Under the pieces are notes generated by a model. It was not told the origin of the DNA. It saw nothing but the letters and a program-made list of their open reading frames with translations, and searched no databases. 64,000 bases of DNA from Doryteuthis pealeii (taxonomy: Eukaryota > Mollusca > Cephalopoda > Myopsida > Loliginidae): assembly GCA_023376005.1 (NCBI GenBank), contig CM042145.1, forward strand, positions 66,024,974 to 66,088,973, written 5' to 3'. Below, in pieces: positions 11,437-23,867 of this stretch (positions are counted from its first letter, which is position 1; each line of letters begins with the position of its first letter). Both the position numbers and the translations under genes were made by a program.

Positions 11437-11667
11437 CTAATTTTTAACGAAAGAGGAAAGTGTAAAGGTTATTTTTGTTAGTTAAAGAAAATGGTTTTGT
11501 TAAAATGGGAAGATCAAAGTATTGTATGAATTTTTATTTTACTTATTGTGTTTACAGATACAAGCAAAGGTCACTGCAGGCCACTAAGGTGATATGGTTA
11601 TCAAGCTGTTAGAAATTAATATTTCTTTTGTTTTATGTATTTCTTTTTTAATTGTAATTTTCGCATC

Positions 11668-11736
11668 AAAGCCGTAGCGTATTGATTAACGTGATGGATT
11701 GCAACATCATAGTGAGCGTGTTCGAACTCCAGTCGA
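11668..11736 (+). repeat. tRNA-like sequence (SINE head), left arm
   Basis: Reads GCCGTAGCGTATTGATTAAC (A-box/D-arm-like) and then GTGTTCGAACTCCAG (B-box-like) with tRNA spacing, and a short stem between them (GATG...CATC). This is the usual layout of a tRNA-derived Pol III promoter. The acceptor stem is not preserved. Downstream to about 11860 may be the body of the SINE. The 71-codon minus frame over it is not accepted as a gene. Confidence 0.5.
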
Positions 11737-12123
11737 GCTATTACGTTCACTTTCGGACTAATATTCTTGGGAAAGGTATGAATACACTTAACCCCACAGT
11801 TATGGGCTAAATAATACCACCACTGATCCACAATGGTGGCTTTGGCATTAAATATTCCGTTTTTTATATCGAAAGAAAGGGAAGAAAAAGGACATGCTAC
11901 GCATTAAAATATAATAAGAAAGAAAGAGAAAGATAGAGAGAGGGGGTGAGCACATAGAAGCGATAATGCTAATCTGTTTCAATTGAACATGATGAAAAGA
12001 TGAAAAGAAAGAAAAAACAAGAGTGAGAGTGAGTTAAATCAAGATTATTATACTTTTTACATATTGAACGATTTAACAGTAGCTCTTAAGTAAACATATC
12101 AAACATTGTAATAATCAAAGGTT

Positions 12124-12619
12124 TTCTGAACATTAGCTACATAAATGAGAGTAAATTCCCCTTGTTTGTTTCACTTTGAGGAAGCTGTTTGTTTTGGTTG
12201 GTCATTTTCATTTCACCGTAAATCTACACTGAAAATACGAATTTGTTCGAATCAATACAACTGCATGTTTTAACACGAAAATATCATAAAATATGTTCTT
12301 AATAACAATTAAGTTAATTTCAAATAATGCATAAGCACAATTAAGAACTTTTTTATGATGTTTTCGTGTTAAAACATGCTGTTTTATTTCGTATTTTCAG
12401 TGTAGATTTATGGTGAAATGAAAATGGCCGACCAAACCACATGGCTTCCTCAAAGTGAAAAAAAACCTCTCATTTATGTAGCTGATGTTCAGATTACACA
12501 AATTCGTATTTTCAGTGTCGATTTACAGTGAAAGGAAACTGGCGGACCAAAACAAACAGCTTCCTCAAAGTGAAACAAATAAGGGGAAGTTACTCTCATT
12601 TATGTAGCTAATGTTCAGA
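12124..12619. mobile_element. MITE with nested inverted repeats, left arm
   Basis: Ends are TTCTGAACATTAGCTACATA and its complement. Long inverted repeats carry TTTCACTTTGAGGAAGC and CTACACTGAAAATACGAAT blocks. A further internal palindrome (about 12250-12400) pairs the AACACGAAAATATCATAAAA block with its complement, and a third partial repeat follows at 12465-12560, as if one copy inserted in another. Non-coding. Confidence 0.7.
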
Positions 12620-12837
12620 TTACCTAAATATCTATCATATTGTACACGAGAAATATTTCATAGGATTTCTTTCAGGGAAATAATAGATGCATATATCATT
12701 CATGTTTCACAATTCACAAATAAATTTAAGGAATATCTCAGGATTAAATTCATCCCTTTATTCGAAAATTGGTATGAAACACACAAACTGATTGAAAGTG
12801 ATTGTAAGATAATCACGACATTAAGTTGTTAAAATTT

Positions 12838-13130
12838 TTATCAAAGTAAAGTAACTCTAATTTTATCTCAGATGTATTATTTCCCGTAAAAAATTCTAAA
12901 AATTAAAAAAAAAAAAAAAAATCATTATATAAAGGGAAATAACTCTAATTTTATCTTAGATCCATTACTTCCCTTGCAAGTTTATAGAAATCAAAATCTT
13001 TATCTAAGGGAAGTAACTCAAATTTTATCTTAGATGTAAATCTCCCTTGCATATTCATAAAATCAAATTGTTTATCTAAGGGAAATAACTCTAATTTTAT
13101 CTTACACGTATTATCTCCCTTGTAAATTCA
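12838..13130. repeat. tandem array of about 60-bp units, left arm
   Basis: About four to five imperfect units, each with AAGGGAAATAACTCTAATTT, TATCTTAGAT and a TCTCCCTTG-type end. The AAGGGAAATAACTC word is a frequent mollusc repeat motif. Mirror array at about 21227-21515. Confidence 0.65.
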
Positions 13131-13182
13131 TACTTTGTATTGATTTATACTTGTCATTTAATAAAGCTTAGTCTCGCACACT

Positions 13183-13292
13183 GGCTGCATATTATAGCTG
13201 CGGTTAGGCGTCCTATCCTGGTCTAATACTAACCAAGCTAGTCTCTCAGATCGATTACCATGGAATAGTGAGTTCGATCCTCACTGGATGCC
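13183..13292 (+). repeat. tRNA-like Pol III head, left arm
   Basis: TATAGCTGCGGTTAGGCG resembles an A-box/D-arm; GTGAGTTCGATCCTCAC forms a T-arm-like stem and loop with the B-box core TTCGATCC, followed by TGGATGCCC. The distance between the boxes is longer than in a normal tRNA. Most likely a tRNA-derived SINE. Mirror at about 21062-21175. Confidence 0.45.
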
Positions 13293-13842
13293 CATAACTA
13301 CAATACATGCGTTTACTAACTGATCAGCCATGTCAGAACTTACCGTTGCTTGACATCGGTGATTTGATGATAAGCTTCTGCAGAGGTGCAGTCGGGTATT
13401 CTAAAGCCCCGGTCAACAGAGCTGGCTTTTTAGAATTTTTTAATTTCAAACTTAATATATATTCGGAGGTCCATTTTTTTAGAAAAAGTGTACCTGCACC
13501 CCATGCGTTTCTTTTTCATGAAAATTACAGAAAATTAAGACAACCAACCATGAAAAACTAAAATATTATAGCCTCGTTAATTAGACCCCGGGAAATTAAT
13601 CACCAATGTAATCGAGGATAATAAAAAATAAAATATTAAGTAAATGGGACTAGTACAAAGAAAAAAAAAGAAAAGAAAAAGACAATCTCTCTTTTTTCTT
13701 CTTTTCCTTTCCTCATTTTCTATACCTCAAAACAGGGGGAGAAGATCTAAATATTGATGATATTCAAAGCAAGTAAGCCATATGACTGATAATTTGTTTC
13801 TTGCAGATGGAGGAAAGGAAAAGAAGAAAAAAGAGAAATTGT

Positions 13843-13874
<32 letters not shown>

Positions 13875-14075
13875 CTTGTCCCATTCACTTAATATTTCAT
13901 TTTTTATTCTCCTCGATATTTAGCTCTGTTGAGTGAGGATCGAAACATGTTAGCTAACAACTCGTTTTTACTCTCCCTTTACCCCCTTCTATAGTATATC
14001 AAAGAAGAAAAATATTTGTTTCTTGTTATTTTTCTCCTTACAATGAATCTTTTAAGAGGTCTATTTACAGCAGTA

Positions 14076-14077
<2 letters not shown>
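13293..14077. other. fragmentary repeats, no gene (left arm; mirror about 20285-21060)
   Basis: Near 13378-13425 a GCAGAGGTGCAGTCGGGTAT segment resembles the head of the SINE-like element of 8608-9205. Between about 13610 and 13925 a foldback pairs the polypurine stretch and ATTAAGTAAATGGGACTAG with its complement near 13880. The 84-codon frame at 13307-13561 spans these repeats and is not accepted. Confidence 0.45.
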
Positions 14078-14112
<35 letters not shown>

Positions 14113-14116
14113 ATAG
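14078..14116. repeat. (TA)n microsatellite
   Basis: TA dinucleotides with one phase break. The mirror copy at 20246-20284 has a slightly different number of units. Confidence 0.9.
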
Positions 14117-14117
14117 T

Positions 14118-15053
14118 TAGGGTAGAAATGCTGCAGGTCTTGACGAAATACCCCCCGAGGCACAGAAGTATACAGACAAAATAGAATAGATATATTGGAC
14201 GAAAGGCTGCATCCTCCCATTCCCCAAAAAGGGAGACTTCGGAATCGCTAAAAACTACAGAGGCATAACTCTTACTGCTATTGCAGCTAAGATATATAAT
14301 GGCCTTCTTCTTATACGCATCCGACCCGAAATAGAGAAGATCCTTAGGAAAAACTAAACTAAAACTTATTCCGCAGAAATCGACCAGCAACCTCTCTTCT
14401 GACTATTTGACGGATTATAGAATCAAGCAAAGAATCTAGAGTTAACGCTGCTATTCGTAGATTTCTTCAAGGCATTTGATTCCATACACAGAGGGAAAAT
14501 GGAACAAATACTACTAGCATACGGTCTCCCCAAAGAAACGGTTGCCGCTATAATGATGCTCTACAAAGATACTAAAACATGTGGCATGATCGGCCACAAA
14601 CAAATTATCAGTCATATGGAAATCCGATCTCACTGACAAGTTAAAGCGAAAATTCTTCCAGGCTGTGGTTATATCAGTACGAGGCGCCTTGAGAATAAGT
14701 TGGATTGGAGCAGCACAATAATGCTGCGTGTAATCTTGAACAAATCGTGGAAACAGCACCGCACAAGGAAGCAGCTGTATGACCACCTGCCCCTATCTCA
14801 TAAACCATCTGAGTGAGACGGACAAGGAATGCTGGACACGACTGGAGAAGCAAGGACGAGCTCATAAGCGACGTTCTCCTGTAAAAGCCAACACATGGAC
14901 ATGCTAATGTCGGCCGCCCAACAAATGACCTACATTGACCAACTATGGCGAGGGTGCTCGATGCTGCGCAGAGGACCTCTCTTGGACAATGAATGATAGG
15001 GTAGGTTGGCGAGAAATTGTCATGCATATCCGTGCTAATTGCATGACACGACA

Positions 15054-15054
<1 letters not shown>
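14118..15054 (+). pseudogene. LINE reverse transcriptase remnant, left arm
   Basis: In the plus strand several frames together give LINE RT motifs: AAGLDEIPPEAQ at the start, KGCILPFPKKGDFGIAKNYR, then ITLTAIAAKIYN, and LLFVDFFKAFDSIHRGKMEQ with the F-x-D-F-x-K-AFD block of RT motif A. From about 14806 the C-terminal part appears, with an AGHDWRSKDELISDVLL-like motif and GHANVGRP. Stops, frame changes and a missing middle (the catalytic DD region is not seen) show it is dead. It ends at the (TA)n tract from 15055. Frames on the other strand here are shadows. Confidence 0.8.

Positions 15055-15096
<42 letters not shown>
15055..15096. repeat. (TA)n microsatellite at LINE 3' end
   Basis: About 20 TA units between the LINE remnant and the satellite array. 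Mirror at 19267-19306. Confidence 0.9.
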
Positions 15097-15099
<3 letters not shown>

Positions 15100-15103
<4 letters not shown>

Positions 15104-17283
15104 CTCCTCTGCCTTTCTCCCATCCCACTACATTTCGCCAACACTTTTAGGCCCACCCTGTTAAGCTTATACCCATCTCCTCTGTCTTTCGCCCATCCCT
15201 CTGCCTTTCACCATATCTCTGCTTTTAGCCCACCCCCCAAACATTTAAGCTTACACCCATCTCCTGCCTTTCTCCCAATCCCACTGCATTTTGCCAACCC
15301 TCTGATTTTAGCCCACCCTGTTAAGCTTATACCCATCTCCTCTGTCTTTCGCCCATCCCTCTGCCAATCACCATATCTGCTTTTAGCGCCCACCCCCAAT
15401 TTAAGCTTACACACATCGCCTCTGCCTTTTGCCGATCCCACTGCATGTTGCAAACCCTCCTGCTTCTAACCTATTTAAGCTTACACCCATCTCATCCATC
15501 CTTTACCCATCCCACTGTATTTTAACAACCCTCTGATTTTAGCCCACCCTGTTAAGCTTACACTCAGCTCTTCTCTGTCTTTCGCCATTCCCTCTGCCTT
15601 TCGCCACATTTCTGCTTTTAGCCAACCATCTTAAGCTTACACCCATCTTATCCAACCTTTATCCATCCCACTGTATTTCGCCAACCCTCTGATTTTAGCC
15701 CACCCTGTTAAGCTTACACTCAGCTCCTCTCTGTCTTTCGCCCATCCCTCTGCCTTTCGCCACATTTCAGCTTTTAGTCATGCCACTTAAGCTTACACCC
15801 ATTTTCTAGAACCTTTACCAAAATCCCACTGTATTTCGCAACCCTCTGATTTTAGCCTACCCTGTTAGGCTTACACTCAGCTCTTCTCTGTCTTTCGCCC
15901 ATCCCTCTACCTTTCGCCACATTTCTGCTTTTAGCCAACCCACTTAAGCTTACACCCATCTTTTCCACCCTTTACCCATCACACTGTATTTCGCCAACCC
16001 TCTGATTTTAGCCCACCCTGTTAAGCTTACACTCAGCTCTTCTCTGTCTTTCGCCCATCCCTCTACCTTTCGCCACATTTCTGCTTTTAGCCAACAATCT
16101 TAAGCTCACACCCATCTTCTCCGCCCTTTATCCATCACACTGTATTTCGCCAACCCTCTGATTTTAGCCCACCCTGTTTAGCTTACACTTAGGTCCTCTC
16201 TGTCTTTCGCCATTCCCTCTGCCTTTCGCCACATTTCTGCTTTTAGCCAACCAACTTCAGGTTACACACATCTTCTCCACCCTTTACACATCCCACTGTA
16301 TTTCGCCAACCCTCTGATTTTAGCCCACCCTGTTAGGCTTACACTCAGCTCTTCTCTGTCTTTCGCCCATCCCTCTACCTTTCGCCACATTTCTGCTTTC
16401 AGCCAACCCACTTAAGCTTACACCCATCTTTTCCACCCTTTACCCATCACACTGTATTTCGCCAACCCTCTGATTTTAGCCCACCCTGTTAAGCTTACAC
16501 TCAGCTCTTCTTTGTCTTTCGCCATTCCCTCTGCCTTTCGCCACATTTCTGCTTTTAGCCAACCCACTTAAGCTTACACCCAGCTTCTCCGCCCTTTACC
16601 CATCACACTGTATTTCACCAACCCTCTGATTTTAGCCCACCCTGTTAAGCTTACACTCAGCTCTTCTCTGTCTTTCGCCCATCCCTCTACCTTTCGCCAC
16701 ATTTCTGCTTTTAGCCAACAATCTTAAGCTCACACCCATCTTCTCCGCCCGTTACCCATCACACTGTATTTCACCAACCCTCTGATTTTAGCCCACCCTG
16801 TTTAGCTTACACTTAGGTCCTCTCTGTCTTTCACCATTCCCTCTGCCTTTCGCCACATTTCTGATTTTAGCCAACCCACTTAAGCTTACACCCATCTTTT
16901 CCACCCTTTACCCATCAAACTGTATTTCGCCAACCCTCTGATTTTAGCCCACCCTGTTAAGCTTACACTCAGCTCCTCTCTCTTTCGCCCATCCCTCTGC
17001 CTTTCGCCACATTTCAGCTTTAGTCATGCCACTTAAGCTTACACCCATTTTCTAGAACCTTTACCAAAATCCCACTGTATTTCGCAACCCTCTGATTTTA
17101 GCCCACCCTGTTAAGCTTACACTCAGATCTTCTCTGTCTTTCGCCATTCCCTCTGCCTTTCGCCACATTTCTGCTTTTAGCCAACCCACTTAAGCTTACA
17201 CCCATTTTCTCCACTCTTTACCCATCCCACTGTATTTCGCCATTCCCCCTGTCTTTCGCCACATTTCTGCTTTTAGCCAACAA
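15100..17283 (+). repeat. satellite array, about 156-bp unit, left half
   Basis: About 14 units, each built from related sub-blocks: TTAAGCTTACACTCAGCTC, TGTCTTTCGCCCATCC, CTTTCGCCACATTTCTGC, TTTTAGCCAACCCAC, TTAAGCTTACACCCATC and CTGTATTTCGCCAACCC. Sub-blocks such as TTAAGCTTACAC and TTTAGCC recur twice per unit, so the unit arose from a shorter ancestor. Units nearest 15100 are the most irregular. AAGCTT occurs in nearly every sub-unit. Confidence 0.9.
17098..17283. repeat. spacer of the inverted repeat
   Basis: About 186 bp between the arms that has no partner in the other arm. It is slightly more than one unit of the same satellite as the inner arms, still in left-arm orientation. The strand switch happens near 17284, where CCAACAATC changes abruptly to AGAGGGGTTGCGAAATAC, the complementary orientation. 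Confidence 0.8.
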
Positions 17284-19258
17284 TCAGAGGGGTTGCGAAA
17301 TACAGTGGGATTTGGGTAAAGGTTCTAGAAATGGGTGTAAGCTTAAGTGGCATGACTAAAGCTGAATGTGGCGAAAGGCAGAGGGATGGGCGAAAAGAGA
17401 GGAGCTGAGTGTAAGCTTAACAGGGTGGGCTAAAAATCAGAGGGTTGGCGAAATACAGTTTGATGGGTAAAGGGTGGAAAGATGGTGTAAGCTTAAGTGG
17501 GTTGGCTAAAATCAGAAATGTGGCGAAAGGCAGAGGGATGGTGAAAGACAGAGAGGACCTAGTGTAAGCTAAACAGGGTGGGCTAAAATCAGAGGGTTGG
17601 TGAAATACAGTGTGATGGGTAACGGGCGGAGAAGATGGGTGTGAGCTTAAGATGTTGGCTAAAAGCAGAAATGTGGCGAAAGGTAGAGGGATGGGCGAAA
17701 GACAGAGAAGAGCTGAGTGTAAGCTTAACAGGGTGGGCTAAATCAGAGGGTTGGTGAAATACAGTGTGATGGGTAAAGGGCGGAGAAGCTGGGTGTAAGC
17801 TTAAGTGGGTTGGCTAAAAGCAGAAATGTGGCGAAAGGCAGAGGGAATGGCGAAAGACAAAGAAGAGCTGAGTGTAAGCTTAACAGGGTGGGCTAAAATC
17901 AGAGGTTGGCGAAAAATACAGTGTGATGGGTAAAGGGTGGAAAAGATGGGTGTAAGCTTAAGTGGGTTGGCTGAAAGCAGAAATGTGGCGAAAGGTAGAG
18001 GATGGGCGAAAGACAGAGAAGAGCTGAGTGTAAGCCTAACAGGGTGGGCTAAAATCAGAGGGTTGGCGAAATACAGTGGGATGTGTAAAGGGTGGAGAAG
18101 ATGTGTGTAACCTGAAGTTGGTTGGCTAAAAGCAGAAATGTGGCGAAAGGCAGAGGGAATGGCGAAAGACAGAGAGGACCTAAGTGTAAGCTAAACAGGG
18201 TGGGCTAAAATCAGAGGGTTGGCGAAATACAGTGTGATGGATAAAGGCGGAGAAGATGGGTTGAGCTTAAGATTGTTGGCTAAAAGCAGAAATGTGGCGA
18301 AAGGTAGAGGGATGGGCGAAAGACAGAGAAGAGCTGAGTGTAAGCTTAACAGGGTGGGCTAAAATCAGAGGGTTGGCGAAATACAGTGTGATGGGTAAAG
18401 GTGGAAAAGATGGGTGTAAGCTTAAGTGGGTTGGCTAAAAGCAGAAATGTGGCGAAAGGTAGAGGGATGGGCGAAAGACAGAGAAGAGCTGAGTGTAAGC
18501 CTAACAGGGTGGCTAAAATCAGAGGGTTGCGAAATACAGTGGGATTTTGGTAAAGGTTCTAGAAAATGGGTGTAAGCTAGTGGCATGACTAAAAGCTGAA
18601 ATGTGGCGAAAGGCAGAGGGATGGGCGAAAGACAGAGAGGAGCTGAGTGTAAGCTTAACAGGGTGGGCTAAAATCAGAGGGTTGGCGAAATACAGTGGGA
18701 TGGATAAAGGTTGGATAAGATGGGTGTAAGCTTAAGATGGTTGGCTAAAAGCAGAAATGTGGCGAAAGGCAGAGGGAATGGCGAAAGACAGAGAAGAGCT
18801 GAGTGTAAGCTTAACAGGGTGGGCTAAATCAGAGGGTTGTTAAAAATACAGTGGATGGGTAAAGGATGGAGAATGGGTTGTAAGCTTAAATAGGTTAGAA
18901 GCAGGAGGGTTTGCAAACATGCAGTGGGATCGGCAAAAGGCAGAGGCGATGTGTGTAAGCTTAAATTGGGGGTGGGCGCTAAAAGCAGATATGGTGATTG
19001 GCAGAGGGAGGGCGAAAGACAGAGAGAATGGGTATAAGCTTAACAGGGTGGGCTAAAATCAGAGGGTTGGCAAAATGCAGTGGGATTGGGAGAAAGGCAG
19101 AGATGGGTGTAAGCTTAAATGTTTGGGGGTGGGCTAAAAGCAGAGATATGGTGAAAGGCAGAGGGATGGGCGAAAGACAGAGGAGATGGGTATAAGCTTA
19201 ACAGGGTGGGCCTAAAAGTGTTGGCGAAATGTAGTGGGATGGGAGAAAGGCAGAGGAG

Positions 19259-19265
<7 letters not shown>
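17284..19265 (-). repeat. satellite array, right half
   Basis: The same satellite in opposite orientation. It is about 180-200 bp shorter than the left half, and many units carry one- or two-base deletions not present in the mirror unit. The 65-codon frame at 18998-19195 is satellite sequence. Confidence 0.9.
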
Positions 19266-19306
<41 letters not shown>

Positions 19307-19308
<2 letters not shown>

Positions 19309-20242
19309 TGTCGTGTCATGCAATTAGCACGGATATGCATGACAATTCTCGCCAACCTACCCTATCATTCATTGTCCAAGAGAGGTCCTCTGCGCAGCAT
19401 CGAGCACCCTCGCATAGTTGGTCAATGTAGGTCATTTGTTGGGCGGCCGACATTAGCATGTCCATGTGTTGGCTTTTACAGGAGAACGTCGCTTATGAGC
19501 TCGTCCTTGCTTCTCCAGTCGTGTCCAGCATTCCTTGTCCGTCTCACTCAGATGGTTTATGAGATAGGGGCAGGTGGTCATACAGCTGCTTCCTTGTGCG
19601 GTGCTGTTTCCACGATTTGTTCAAGATTACACGCAGCATTATTGTGCTGCTCCAATCCAACTTATTCTCAAGGCGCCTCGTACTGATATAACCACAGCCT
19701 GGAAGAATTTTCGCTTTAACTTGTCAGTGAGATCGGATTTCCATATGACTGATAATTTGTTTGTGGCCGATCATGCCACATGTTTTAGTATCTTTGTAGA
19801 GCATCATTATAGCGGCAACCGTTTCTTTGGGGAGACCGTATGCTAGTAGTATTTGTTCCATTTTCCCTCTGTGTATGGAATCAAATGCCTTGAAGAAATC
19901 TACGAATAGCAGCGTTAACTCTAGATTCTTTGCTTGATTCTATAATCCGTCAAATAGTCAGAAGAGAGGTTGCTGTCGATTTCTGCGGAATAAGTTTTAG
20001 TTTAGTTTTTCCTAAGGATCTTCTCTATTTCGGGTCGGATGCGTATAAGAAGAAGGCCATTATATATCTTAGCTGCAATAGCAGTAAGAGTTATGCCTCT
20101 GTAGTTTTTAGCGATTCCGAAGTCTCCCTTTTTGGGGAATGGGAGGATGCAGCCTTTCGTCCAATATATCTATTCTATTTTGTCTGTATACTTCTGTGCC
20201 TCGGGGGGTATTTCGTCAAGACCTGCAGCATTTCTACCCTAA
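19307..20242 (-). pseudogene. LINE reverse transcriptase remnant, right arm
   Basis: Mirror of 14118-15054, flanked by (TA)n at 19267-19306 and about 20246-20284. The plus-strand frames here, including the long one at 19234-19686, are antisense shadows partly made of TA repeats. Confidence 0.8.
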
Positions 20243-20243
20243 C

Positions 20244-20286
<43 letters not shown>

Positions 20287-20484
20287 CTGCTGTAAATAGA
20301 CCTCTTAAAAGATTCATTGTAAGGAGAAAAATAACAAGAAACAAATATTTTTCTTCTTTGATATACTATAGAAGGGGTAAAGGGAGAGTAAAAACGAGTT
20401 GTTAGCTAACATGTTTCGATCCTCACTCAACAGAGCTAAATATCGAGGAGAATAAAAAATGAAATATTAAGTGAATGGGACAAG

Positions 20485-20516
<32 letters not shown>

Positions 20517-21735
20517 ACAATTTCTCTTTTTTCTTCTTTCCTTTCCTCCATCTGCAAGAAACAAATTATCAGTCATATGGCTTACTTGCTTTGAATATCA
20601 TCAATATTTAGATCTTCTCCCCCTGTTTTGAGGTATAGAAATGAGGAAAGGAAAAGAAGAAAAAAGAGAGATTGTCTTTTTCTTTTCTTTTTTTTTCTTT
20701 GTACTAGTCCCATTTACTTAATATTTTATTTTTTATTATCCTCGATTACATTGGTGATTAATTTCCCGGGGTCTAATTAACGAGGCTATAATATTTTAGT
20801 TTTTCATGGTTGGTTGTCTTAATTTTCTGTAATTTTCATGAAAAAGAAACGCATGGGGTGCAGGTACACTTTTTCTAAAAAAATGGACCTCCGAATATAT
20901 ATTAAGTTTGAAATTAAAAAATTCTAAAAAGCCAGCTCTGTTGACCGGGGCTTTAGAATACCCGACTGCACCTCTGCAGAAGCTTATCATCAAATCACCG
21001 ATGTCAAGCAACGGTAAGTTCTGACATGGCTGATCAGTTAGTAAACGCATGTATTGTAGTTATGGGGCATCCAGTGAGGATCGAACTCACTATTCCATGG
21101 TAATCGATCTGAGAGACTAGCTTGGTTAGTATTAGACCAGGATAGGACGCCTAACCGCAGCTATAATATGCAGCCAGTGTGCGAGACTAAGCTTTATTAA
21201 ATGACAAGTATAAATCAATACAAAGTATGAATTTACAAGGGAGATAATACGTGTAAGATAAAATTAGAGTTATTTCCCTTAGATAAACAATTTGATTTTA
21301 TGAATATGCAAGGGAGATTTACATCTAAGATAAAATTTGAGTTACTTCCCTTAGATAAAGATTTTGATTTCTATAAACTTGCAAGGGAAGTAATGGATCT
21401 AAGATAAAATTAGAGTTATTTCCCTTATATAATGATTTTTTTTTTTTTTTAATTTTTAGAATTTTTTACGGGAAATAATACATCTGAGATAAAATTAGAG
21501 TTACTTTACTTTGATAAAAATTTTAACAACTTAATGTCGTGATTATCTTACAATCACTTTCAATCAGTTTGTGTGTTTCATACCAATTTTCGAATAAAGG
21601 GATGAATTTAATCCTGAGATATTCCTTAAATTTATTTGTGAATTGTGAAACATGAATGATATATGCATCTATTATTTCCCTGAAAGAAATCCTATGAAAT
21701 ATTTCTCGTGTACAATATGATAGATATTTAGGTAA

Positions 21736-22230
21736 TCTGAACATTAGCTACATAAATGAGAGTAACTTCCCCTTATTTGTTTCACTTTGAGGAAGCTGTT
21801 TGTTTTGGTCCGCCAGTTTCCTTTCACTGTAAATCGACACTGAAAATACGAATTTGTGTAATCTGAACATCAGCTACATAAATGAGAGGTTTTTTTCACT
21901 TTGAGGAAGCCATGTGGTTTGGTCGGCCATTTTCATTTCACCATAAATCTACACTGAAAATACGAAATAAAACAGCATGTTTTAAACACGAAAACATCAT
22001 AAAAAAGTTCTTAATTGTGCTTATGCATTATTTGAAATTAACTTAATTGTTATTAAGAACATATTTTATGATATTTTCGTGTTAAAACATGCAGTTGTAT
22101 TGATTCGAACAAATTCGTATTTTCAGTGTAGATTTACGGTGAAATGAAAATGACCAACCAAAACAAACAGCTTCCTCAAAGTGAAACAAACAAGGGGAAT
22201 TTACTCTCATTTATGTAGCTAATGTTCAGA
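21736..22230. mobile_element. MITE with nested inverted repeats, right arm
   Basis: Mirror of 12124-12619. Confidence 0.7.
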
Positions 22231-22616
22231 AAACCTTTGATTATTACAATGTTTGATATGTTTACTTAAGAGCTACTGTTAAATCGTTCAATATGTAAAA
22301 AGTATAATAATCTTGATTTAACTCACTCTCACTCTTGTTTTTTCTTTCTTTTCATCTTTTCATCATGTTCAATTGAAACAGATTAGCATTATCGCTTCTA
22401 TGTGCTCACCCCCTCTCTCTATCTTTCTCTTTCTTTCTTATTATATTTTAATGCGTAGCATGTCCTTTTTCTTCCCTTTCTTTCGATATAATAAAAACGG
22501 AATATTTAATGCCAAAGCCACCATTGTGGATCAGTGGTGGTATTATTTAGCCCATAACTGTGGGGTTAAGTGTATTCATACCTTTCCCAAGAATATTAGT
22601 CCGAAAGTGAACGTAA

Positions 22617-22690
22617 TAGCTCGACTGGAGTTCGAACACGCTCACTATGATGTTGCAATCCATCACGTTAATCAATACGCTACGGCTTTG
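22617..22690 (-). repeat. tRNA-like sequence (SINE head), right arm
   Basis: Mirror of 11668-11736. Confidence 0.5.
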
Positions 22691-22918
22691 ATGCGAAATT
22701 ACAATTAAAAAAGAAATACATAAAACAAAAGAAATATTAATTTCTAACAGCTTGATAACCATATCACCTTAGTGGCCTGCAGTGACCTTTGCTTGTATCT
22801 GTAAACACAATAAGTAAAATAAAAATTCATACAATACTTTGATCTTCCCATTTTAACAAAACCATTTTCTTTAACTAACAAAAATAACCTTTACACTTTC
22901 CTCTTTCGTTAAAAATTA

Positions 22919-23493
22919 GTTGACACCAACAAAAGAACTTTACTGGAAACATACTCTATTGACTGACTCAGGAGAAAATTTAATCTCCAAGAAATAGCTA
23001 TGAACCTAGAAATAAAGTCTGAACCTCAAAAGTATCATTTGTCTTTGACTCTTCTTTTCCCTTCCTTAATTTTTTTTCTCAGCTCGTCGACTAACAGAAG
23101 AATCTCGTACATTGGAGTTTAAGAAAAGAAAATAGCAACACTAAAAGCAAATCCCACCAATAACAAAAGCCTTAGCTCCATAAACCAAAAAGGACTTTTT
23201 TTAAACCTTATTTTTCCCTGGTTTTTTTATCCAAACTTTTCTCGTTCCCCAATGATACTTGCACCGGAAAAAATAAGGTTTATGAAACACATGGGTCAGT
23301 AACCGTTACACGTGTTTGAGATTGTGGTGAATGATACGACGACCAAACTTTAGACTAAAAAGAAAAAGTCAATATTACGTGATATTATCACGTCACAGAT
23401 TACACAAATTCTGTTCACCAAACTTTGATTTTTAATGTACTATTTCAATCCGGGTGCATATGGTGTGCATTGATTATTGATTATTTAATCTAG

Positions 23494-23533
<40 letters not shown>

Positions 23534-23867
23534 AATCATCACTGTGTACATTGTCTTCAGTTAATATTATACTCTCGTTTAAAAAGCCACAATGTCAAAT
23601 CCTACCATATTTATAGAATTCATACAATTAATCACAAATAAATCACCATTATTTCGTTATAAACCAAATTGTGTTTTAATACTATTTACTTAAAACATTA
23701 AGGAAGGGAAAAGAAGAGACAAAAACAAATGATACTTTTGAGGTTCAGACTTTATTTCTAGGTTCATAGCTATTTCTTGGAGACAAAATTTTCTCCTGAG
23801 TCAGTCAATAGAGTATGTTACCAGTAAAGGTTAGTGTAACACGGCGAGTTCTTTTTGTTGGTGTCAA
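22919..23867. mobile_element. long-TIR DNA element, right arm
   Basis: Mirror of 10486-11436; the (CT)n tract lies at 23498-23529. Confidence 0.7.

Larger units (their letters stand above)
1442..17097 (+). repeat. left arm of giant inverted repeat
   Basis: This arm of about 15.6 kb is the reverse complement of 17284-32919 along its whole length. Paired coordinates add to about 34349-34379 throughout; for example the LINE C-terminus at 5833-6159 pairs with 28191-28529 and the Helitron at 7835-8459 with 25890-26514. Arm differences are mostly one-base indels, homopolymer length changes and (TA)n length changes. The arm begins exactly at the N gap, so its true outer limit is not visible. It may be a real palindrome or a fold-back assembly artefact. 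Confidence 0.95.

Noticed and set aside
13925..13965. Hammerhead-like motif around GAGTGAGGATCGAAACATG
   Set aside because: Has GATCGAAAC but no CTGATGA core and no pairing stem II; not accepted.
14674..15156. 160-codon minus frame and similar ones with IYIYIY runs
   Set aside because: They are antisense to the LINE remnant and run through (TA)n, which is open in several frames.
15053..15469. 138-codon frame over the satellite start
   Set aside because: Made of (TA)n and satellite units.
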